DNA of 12,762 bases from Chloroflexota bacterium (GTDB lineage: Bacteria; Chloroflexota; Ktedonobacteria; Ktedonobacterales; Ktedonobacteraceae). The stretch is from NCBI GenBank assembly GCA_005881495.1, contig VBHI01000130.1:21305-34066 (forward strand). Direction: 5' to 3'. The notes beneath the pieces were generated by a model, which saw only the letters and a list, made by a program, of their open reading frames with translations, made no database searches and was not told where the DNA came from. The translations under genes and the position numbers were made by a program. Shown here in pieces: positions 8,116 to 12,762 of this stretch (its first letter is position 1; every line of letters begins with the position of its first letter).

Positions 8116-9256
8116 TGACGACTGTTATGATCTGAGTATCTTCATTGCCCGGCGCGACAACGAACTGCCGGCAGACGAGGCAGCAAAAGTTGAACAGCAC
8201 CTCTCGACATGCGGTGACTGCGCTGCGGATGATCACCTCGTCACCAGCGGCGGAAGCGAAGTCTATACATTGCTATCCACCCTGGATCCCGAGCCGCGTG
8301 CAATGTCCGATCTTGTCACGGCGCGCGCAAAGCTGGAAGCACGACTCAGTGAGGCGGCACGTCCCATGAAGAGTGCTGCTGAGTTGAGTGCGCTCCCCCA
8401 GAAAAAAACAACCCTCATCTGGCGGCAGCTGCGCCGGAACTGGGCAGCGGTAATGGCCGCGGCGGTCTTGCTTGCCCTGCTGATCTTGCCCAATGCCAGT
8501 GCGTTGGCAGAGCAGTTTCTCTCGCTCTTCCGCGTCCAGCAATTCCAGCCTGTCAGCATTGACCCGCGAGATTTTGCCTCGCATCCACTCCCTGGAGCAC
8601 AGGATTTTGGGACATGGCAGCTATCTGCGAATAGCTTAAATACACAGAACAATTTGACGCAGGTACAGGCCCAACGATTGGTCACCTTCCATATTGTGCA
8701 ACCCGGCAACTTACCACGGGGATTGAACCAAAATCCTGCGTACGCCGTGCTTACTGGTGGCCAGTTGACCTTTACCTTTAGTGCTGCGAAAACGCATGCC
8801 TACCTGGTGCGCAACGGGCATGGCAACATGACCATACCCGCGAATTTGGATGGCGCGAAATTTATCGTGAGTGTCGCTTCCGGGGTTGAGATGAACTATG
8901 GCAGTCGCGACAAAGACTTCCTGGTCGTCGAGATTCCTAGCCCGACCATACGCGCGGCATCGAGCGCTTCACTCAACGAATTGCGAGATTTTATGCTCTC
9001 ACTCCCGAATTTGCCACCACAATTAGTGGCACAATTGCGACAGATTGATCTCAACAGTGGTACGATACCGATCCCCGTTCCACCTCAACTCACTACCCAA
9101 CGCGTCACTGTTCACGGGTCGTCAGGGTTGCTGCTGGCCGACAAAACTCCTATTGGGGGTATACTGGTCTGGCAAGCTCATGGTATGATCTACGCATTAG
9201 GCGGCAATATTGGGGACGCAACTCAACTGTTGGCTGCCGCCAATACACTACCTTGA
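8087..9256 (+). CDS. Transmembrane zinc-finger anti-sigma factor with large extracellular domain
   Basis: A 389-residue protein predicted to hold the preceding ECF sigma factor inactive at the membrane. The cytoplasmic part (1-117) has the zinc anti-sigma (ZAS) motif H38-x3-C42-x2-C45 (HLSTCGDC). A single membrane helix lies at about 119-136 (WAAVMAAAVLLALLILP), preceded by basic residues, so the N-terminus is inside. The remaining 250 residues are outside. A segment LVTFHIVQPGNLPRGL near 200 and a C-terminal stretch with GILVWQAHGMIYALGG resemble the DUF4367-type domains often found on such anti-sigma factors; that assignment is by eye. Signal sensing outside, followed by proteolysis or a conformational change, would free the sigma factor. 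The short overlap with the sigma gene is the classic arrangement for a cognate pair. Confidence 0.85.
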   Translation: MNAFQHQEHNDDCYDLSIFIARRDNELPADEAAKVEQHLSTCGDCAADDHLVTSGGSEVYTLLSTLDPEPRAMSDLVTARAKLEARLSEAARPMKSAAELSALPQKKTTLIWRQLRRNWAAVMAAAVLLALLILPNASALAEQFLSLFRVQQFQPVSIDPRDFASHPLPGAQDFGTWQLSANSLNTQNNLTQVQAQRLVTFHIVQPGNLPRGLNQNPAYAVLTGGQLTFTFSAAKTHAYLVRNGHGNMTIPANLDGAKFIVSVASGVEMNYGSRDKDFLVVEIPSPTIRAASSASLNELRDFMLSLPNLPPQLVAQLRQIDLNSGTIPIPVPPQLTTQRVTVHGSSGLLLADKTPIGGILVWQAHGMIYALGGNIGDATQLLAAANTLP

Positions 9257-9273
9257 TATGTGGGAACAACTCA

Positions 9274-10275
9274 ATGAGTGAGCAAGCATACAATAGGACC
9301 GGTGGGATTGGCACAATTTCATCCAGAAACTGGGAACACCACGACATTCAGCGTGGTGTTCCTGCTGTGCACGTTGAACATCTGCGCAAAGCATATGGTC
9401 GTCTCGTCGCGGTAAACGATGTCAGTTTTGTCATGCACTGCGGAGAGGCCTTTGGTTTCCTGGGGCCAAACGGTGCCGGTAAGACTTCGATAGTCAAAAT
9501 ATTGACCGGGCTGGTTGCTCCTTCGGGGGGTACCGTACAGGTGCTGGGTTATCCCGTCAGTCACCTTGAGACGCGCAGGCGTATCGGTTACTTGCCAGAA
9601 CTGCCCACCTTCCATCGATGGCTGCGCGCGCAGGAGTTTTTGCAGTTTCACGGGCGGCTCTACGGCTTACGCGGTGCTCCAATGCAGAAACGCTGTAGGG
9701 AGTTGCTGGAACTGGTCGGGCTGGCCGGCTGCGAACGGCAGAAGCTTGGCACTTTCTCCAAGGGAATGTTACAACGGATTGGGCTGGCACAGGCTCTGTT
9801 GAATCAGCCGGGGCTGCTGATTCTCGACGAACCGACCTCTGGACTTGACCCTCTCGGGCAGCGAGATATGCGCAATCTCATACTACGGCTGAAAACGGAG
9901 GGCATCAGCATCTTCCTCAATTCGCACCAGTTAGGCGATGTAGAGCTTATCTGCGACCGTGTGGCGATCATCCACCGTGGTCAACTCTTGAAGATTGGCC
10001 CTCCTGCTACGCTCTTCGATGAACCACTGGTCTTAGAGGTACGCGTCAATGCCGTGAGCCCGGATCTCCTGCGACGAGTTGGAGCGGCTTCACTGGCGGT
10101 ACAGCGAGACGAAGCCGATCCGCTGCGCCTACTTGTAGAGGTGCAAAACGATGAACAAGCTGCAAATGTCGCCGCCGCCGTTCATGCAAGTGGAACACGC
10201 CTTTTTACTTTGCAGCCACGCCGTCGCACTCTTGAGCAACTTTTTTTGCGCACCATTGAATCGTCGGAGCATTGA
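9274..10275 (+). CDS. ABC-2 type transporter, ATP-binding protein
   Basis: A 333-residue ABC ATPase from ATG 9274. Walker A GPNGAGKT is at 64-71, a YLPELP motif sits at the Q-loop position (about 107-112; E replaces the usual Q, common in this subfamily), a degenerate signature FSKGMLQ at 161-167, Walker B LLILDEPTSGLDP at 181-193, and the H-loop histidine is at 218 (NSH). About 100 residues follow the nucleotide-binding core, as in drug- or lipid-exporting ABC-2 ATPases. It should pair with the permease encoded next. The substrate is unknown. The frame could begin at TTG 9253, overlapping the anti-sigma stop, but ATG 9274 is preferred; its ribosome site (GGGA, 9262-9265) is weak. Residues 1-28 are an unusual polar leader before the ABC fold and contain the inverted repeat at 9333-9362. 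Confidence 0.9.
   Translation: MSEQAYNRTGGIGTISSRNWEHHDIQRGVPAVHVEHLRKAYGRLVAVNDVSFVMHCGEAFGFLGPNGAGKTSIVKILTGLVAPSGGTVQVLGYPVSHLETRRRIGYLPELPTFHRWLRAQEFLQFHGRLYGLRGAPMQKRCRELLELVGLAGCERQKLGTFSKGMLQRIGLAQALLNQPGLLILDEPTSGLDPLGQRDMRNLILRLKTEGISIFLNSHQLGDVELICDRVAIIHRGQLLKIGPPATLFDEPLVLEVRVNAVSPDLLRRVGAASLAVQRDEADPLRLLVEVQNDEQAANVAAAVHASGTRLFTLQPRRRTLEQLFLRTIESSEH
9333..9362 (+). repeat. Perfect 11-bp inverted repeat (hairpin) near the 5' end of the ABC ATPase gene
   Basis: GGAACACCACG (9333-9343) and CGTGGTGTTCC (9352-9362) are exact reverse complements around the 8-nt loop ACATTCAG, and two flanking G-T pairs could lengthen the stem. It begins 59 nt after the ATG, within the codons of the polar leader. 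There is no T-run after it, so it is not a standard terminator. It could be an RNA structure affecting translation or mRNA decay between the sigma/anti-sigma part and the transporter part, or a dyad operator. Confidence 0.75.
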
Positions 10276-10303
10276 GGACCAACCAGGGAGAGGAACGTAT
10301 ACA

Positions 10304-11167
10304 ATGGGATGGTTTTTGATCACCCGCTTTACCATACAAGAGGCAATTCGCCGCCGCCTCTTTCTCACCATCGCTATTCTTACCCTGTTAGTGCTGGTTT
10401 TATTTGGCTTGCTCATCCATGCAGCGGTCAGCCGAATGCAGGAAAATCAGGTCGCCAATGGCATGGATCCGACTCTGCCGACACTCTATGCCGGTATCGC
10501 AATTAGTATTCTTGCCATGTGGCTGGTCTATTTAGTCATCAGTACCATGACCATCTTCTTGACCATCAGTATGATCTCTGGCGAGATTGAAGCCGGTACC
10601 TTTGTGGTCATCGTTCCAAAGCCCCTGCGGCGCGCCGAAATTATTTTCGGGAAGTGGCTGGGATACGCCTTCATCCTGGGCCTGTATACGCTGTTCCTCT
10701 CACTCGCCTTCATGGGAATCATTTACTGGTTCACCGGCTACTGGCCCACGCAGGCATTTGCCGCGATTGGGATGCTCGAAATGAGTATGCTCGTGCTCCT
10801 TGGCCTGATTACGCTGTGTGGAGCATTTGTGCCAACAGCGGCAAATGGTGCCATTGCTGTCATGCTCTTTATGGGGGCTTTTATATCCAGCATCGTGCAA
10901 TTTGCCATACCCGCCCAGGACGCTATGGTCCAGAACATCACAGCGGTCATTAGCCTGATAATGCCAACCGATGCCATGTGGCATGGCGCCTCCTATTATC
11001 TCTTCCCTGCTGCCCTCGGGGTGTTTCAGGACTTTTCTGTCAACAGTGTCAACACCCCTTTTACCGCGACACAGCCGATCGCCCTCCCTTTGCTGACGTG
11101 GGGGATACTGTACAGCCTGGTGCTGCCGCTTATTGCTATGCTTCGCTTCCAGCGCCGTGATCTGTAA
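10304..11167 (+). CDS. ABC-2 type transporter, permease protein
   Basis: A 287-residue integral membrane protein, the probable partner of the ATPase encoded 28 nt upstream. About six hydrophobic segments are visible, near 19-40, 62-90, 119-142, 156-175, 179-200 and 261-281. The stretch GEIEAGTFVVIVPKPLRRAE followed by IIFGKWLG (93-120) is the characteristic cytoplasmic loop of ABC-2 permeases, where the first helix bundle meets the coupling region. The start ATG 10304 has AGAGGA 9 nt upstream; the frame is open further back to 10151, but that part overlaps the ATPase gene in another frame and lacks the hydrophobic character of the family. One pair per operon would give an (NBD)2(TMD)2 exporter. 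Substrate is not predictable; such systems near ECF sigma factors often handle antimicrobial peptides or envelope lipids. Confidence 0.87.
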   Translation: MGWFLITRFTIQEAIRRRLFLTIAILTLLVLVLFGLLIHAAVSRMQENQVANGMDPTLPTLYAGIAISILAMWLVYLVISTMTIFLTISMISGEIEAGTFVVIVPKPLRRAEIIFGKWLGYAFILGLYTLFLSLAFMGIIYWFTGYWPTQAFAAIGMLEMSMLVLLGLITLCGAFVPTAANGAIAVMLFMGAFISSIVQFAIPAQDAMVQNITAVISLIMPTDAMWHGASYYLFPAALGVFQDFSVNSVNTPFTATQPIALPLLTWGILYSLVLPLIAMLRFQRRDL

Positions 11168-11200
11168 CTACCAGTTGCAATCCTGAGACGGGATGTTTTA

Positions 11201-11872
11201 ATGAGAACATATTACAATCGTATCGCCGGTCAAAGTCTGGAACGACTTGCCGCCCTGAGCGATGGCATCTTCGCCGTTGCGATGACCTTGGTCGTACTCG
11301 ACCTGCACATCCCTGTGGCTGAAGCAAGCGCCAGGTTTACCACACCATTGCTGTGGACGAGTGAGGGGCTTGGTAAAGAGTTGGCATTGTTTGGTGCTTT
11401 AGGTGATCTCATACCTCATATTCTCCCTTATGTAATGAGTTTTCTCACCCTCGGCATTTTCTGGGTCGGCCAACAAACACAACTCAATTATTTCGCGACA
11501 AGCAATCGCCATCTGACCTGGATCCATCTCGCCTTCTTGCTTGCCGTTTCGCTCATGCCGTTCTCGACGGGGCTTTTATCCGGATTCATCACCTATCGCA
11601 TAGCCCTGGTGGTGTACTGGATCAATCTACTCTTGCTGGGGATCGCTCTCTTCGCCAGTTGGCGGTATGCGCAGCGTGCAGATCTGATGAAAGACGAGGT
11701 TACTGACGAAATATGCCTGGCAACCGAACGCCGCATTATGTACTATCAGGCGTTCTACGCCTTTGCTGTGCTCTTCTGTGTCATCAACACGTATGTAAGT
11801 ATTGTGTTACTTGTCCTCATGCAACTCAACTCCGCTATTGCGCCACGGATTGGTCGGCTATATCGTTTTTGA
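11201..11872 (+). CDS. TMEM175-family (DUF1211) potassium channel homologue
   Basis: A 223-residue membrane protein. Near the N-terminus is RLAALSDGIFAVAMTLVVLDL (R15 onward), the signature of bacterial TMEM175 proteins, whose consensus is RxxxFSD; here the F is L19. In this family the first helix lines the pore and gives K+ selectivity, and four six-helix subunits form the channel. Further hydrophobic stretches lie near 75-93, 107-127 (with the family-typical MPFSTGLL), 132-152 and 180-208, consistent with six helices. It starts at ATG 11201 after GACGGGA, 33 nt behind the permease gene, so it is probably the last gene of the operon. Its presence with an ECF sigma factor and transporter suggests ion balance during envelope stress, which is inference. 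Confidence 0.85.
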   Translation: MRTYYNRIAGQSLERLAALSDGIFAVAMTLVVLDLHIPVAEASARFTTPLLWTSEGLGKELALFGALGDLIPHILPYVMSFLTLGIFWVGQQTQLNYFATSNRHLTWIHLAFLLAVSLMPFSTGLLSGFITYRIALVVYWINLLLLGIALFASWRYAQRADLMKDEVTDEICLATERRIMYYQAFYAFAVLFCVINTYVSIVLLVLMQLNSAIAPRIGRLYRF

Positions 11873-11889
11873 TGAGCACTAGCGGATGA

Positions 11890-12538
11890 TCCATTGATAT
11901 CATTAAGGCTGCCGGCGCTTATGATATCGGTCTCATCCTGGCAAACATCGGCGCATACACCTTCCCACGGGCTGGATTTTTTGGGCCAGACCTCACTATT
12001 GTTGAAGTCTTTGAGGAAGGAGGTATACTGTCGTATTTCGAACAATTCCTTTTTAATGGCAAAACCTCGGCGCAACCTCGGCGCAACCCTGACCCAAAGC
12101 TTATTGAGCTTCCTCAAGAACAATGCGCACTACTTCGATGTTCTTGACGGCGCGAGATCGCTGGTTCATTCCGATTTTAATGGCTTCAACATCCTCGTTC
12201 GCCAGAACAAAGAACGATGGAACGTTACAGCGGTGCTCGACTGGGAGTTTGCCTTTGCGGGTTCACCGCTCGTCGATATCGGCAATATGTGCCGCTATAG
12301 CCACCTGCACCCGCCTATTTTTGAAAGCGAATTTATACGCGGGTATCGAGAGCAAGGGGGCATACTTTCACCTGAATGGAAGAAAGTCGCGAAACTCCTG
12401 GATCTTTTAAGCCTGTGCGAATTCCTCAACGCGCCGACCCCACGCGACGCACTCCGCCCGGAGGTCGTCGGCTTAATCATGAGAACACTGGAACATTGGG
12501 ATGAATATGACGGACAGACAGCGCTCTCTCAAATTTGA
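11890..12538 (+). pseudogene. Broken aminoglycoside/choline-kinase-type phosphotransferase (APH family)
   Basis: A remnant in two frames. The first frame (codons from 11890, closed upstream by TGA 11887-11889) reads AYDIGLILANIGAYTFPRAG, then FFGPDL and SYFEQFLFNGKTSAQ, typical of the middle of APH-like kinases. Reading then moves by one base, near 12076, to the frame that gives LGATLTQSLLSFLKNNAHYF, the catalytic loop HSDFNGFNIL and the metal-binding DWEFA, ending at TGA 12536-12538. Deleting one C at 12076-12077 would fuse the halves as KTSAQLGATLTQ. The N-lobe with the ATP-binding lysine, about 100 residues, is absent and there is no start codon, because the TMEM175 gene ends 17 nt before. 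The HGD of active enzymes is HSD, with the catalytic Asp kept. An ORF from ATG 11894 reads through in the second frame, but its first 55 residues are out of frame with the family and it should not be annotated as intact. Confidence 0.82.
12065..12086 (+). repeat. 11-bp tandem duplication at the frameshift site
   Basis: CCTCGGCGCAA occurs twice head to tail (12065-12075 and 12076-12086). The reading frame of the kinase remnant shifts here. Removing a whole copy does not restore the frame (it gives an in-frame TGA), but removing a single C at 12076-12077 does. Replication slippage within the repeat, or a base-calling error, are both possible causes. Confidence 0.75.
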
Positions 12539-12547
12539 TACAAATAG

Positions 12548-12572
12548 CGAGTAAATTGCTCGGTTTTATTTT
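12548..12572 (+). terminator. Weak candidate rho-independent terminator after the kinase remnant
   Basis: CGAGT (12548-12552) and GCTCG (12558-12562) form a 5-bp stem (one G-T pair) around AAATT, followed by GTTTTATTTT (12563-12572). The T-rich tail is good and the stem is short. It would end the long plus-strand transcription unit. Confidence 0.4.
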
Positions 12573-12610
12573 AGGAAATTGATGATCTACCAGAATGAAG
12601 GCACATGTAA

Positions 12611-12629
12611 CCGGTTTGGAAGAAACCGG
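12611..12629. repeat. 7-bp inverted repeat in the right-hand intergenic region
   Basis: CCGGTTT and AAACCGG flank a 5-nt loop, GGAAG. No T-run follows on either strand, so it is probably not a terminator. The surrounding stretch 12539-12762 holds no convincing gene: only a 26-codon frame (ATG 12582, AGGA upstream) that contains this hairpin and looks fortuitous, and a 29-codon minus-strand frame open at the right edge. Confidence 0.35.
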
Positions 12630-12762
12630 CAATACCAGCTTCAAGCCAAAATAGAAACCTAGTCAACTAAGTTCAGTGTGATTTGAATGAATACTTGGCC
12701 TGAAAAGGCGTTATATCCTTCACAAGCCTACAAGTAAGAGTGACGGCTGCCTGTTTTCCTCT

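Noticed and set aside
11755..12123. 122-residue minus-strand open frame over the TMEM175/kinase junction
   Set aside because: It overlaps two plus-strand coding regions with recognisable families and shows no family features of its own.
12582..12662. 26-codon open frame with AGGA upstream
   Set aside because: Very short, unrecognised, located after a terminator-like hairpin and containing a hairpin itself; no support as a gene.
12673..12762. Minus-strand frame open at the right edge (about 29 codons)
   Set aside because: Could be the end of a gene outside the window, but it has no recognisable motif and the length is compatible with chance.

Overview
The window looks like chromosome from a large-genome, multicellular-type bacterium, most plausibly Chloroflexota of the Ktedonobacteria class. 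This is an inference from gene style, not a database match: mid-range base composition, a very large membrane-tethered NACHT/HEAT-repeat ATPase, an ECF sigma factor with an overlapping zinc-finger anti-sigma gene feeding into an ABC-2 transporter, and a fragment of an APH-type kinase. No rRNA, tRNA, CRISPR array or intact insertion sequence was seen.

Layout. At the left edge (1-139, minus) is the start of a gene that leaves the window; it encodes a short cytoplasmic tail and one membrane helix. Behind it on the same strand is a membrane-anchored family 3 glycoside hydrolase of the NagZ/beta-N-acetylhexosaminidase type (227-1648, minus). A divergent control region (1649-1975) separates it from a 1813-residue protein on the plus strand (1976-7417) built as two membrane helices, NACHT NTPase, a long HEAT-like repeat array and a C-terminal coiled coil.

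From 7546 to 11872 five plus-strand genes are packed as a probable operon: ECF sigma factor, membrane-spanning zinc-finger anti-sigma factor (29-nt overlap with the sigma gene), ABC ATPase, ABC-2 permease, and a TMEM175-type potassium channel homologue. The likely logic is that a signal sensed outside the cell by the anti-sigma factor frees the sigma factor, which drives transcription of the membrane transporter and perhaps the channel. A perfect 11-bp inverted repeat lies in the first 90 bases of the ABC ATPase gene and may tune expression inside the operon.

After the operon (11890-12538) is a broken phosphotransferase (APH/choline-kinase fold) gene. It lacks its N-lobe and start codon, and it carries a one-base frameshift inside an 11-bp tandem duplication, although its catalytic C-lobe is well preserved. 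A weak terminator-like hairpin follows, then about 200 bp with no convincing gene.

The points most worth a second look are the architecture of the NACHT protein, the sigma/anti-sigma/ABC/K+ channel operon with its internal hairpin, and the decayed kinase, whose open reading frame would be wrongly annotated as an intact protein. I did not find clear evidence of a wholly new system.
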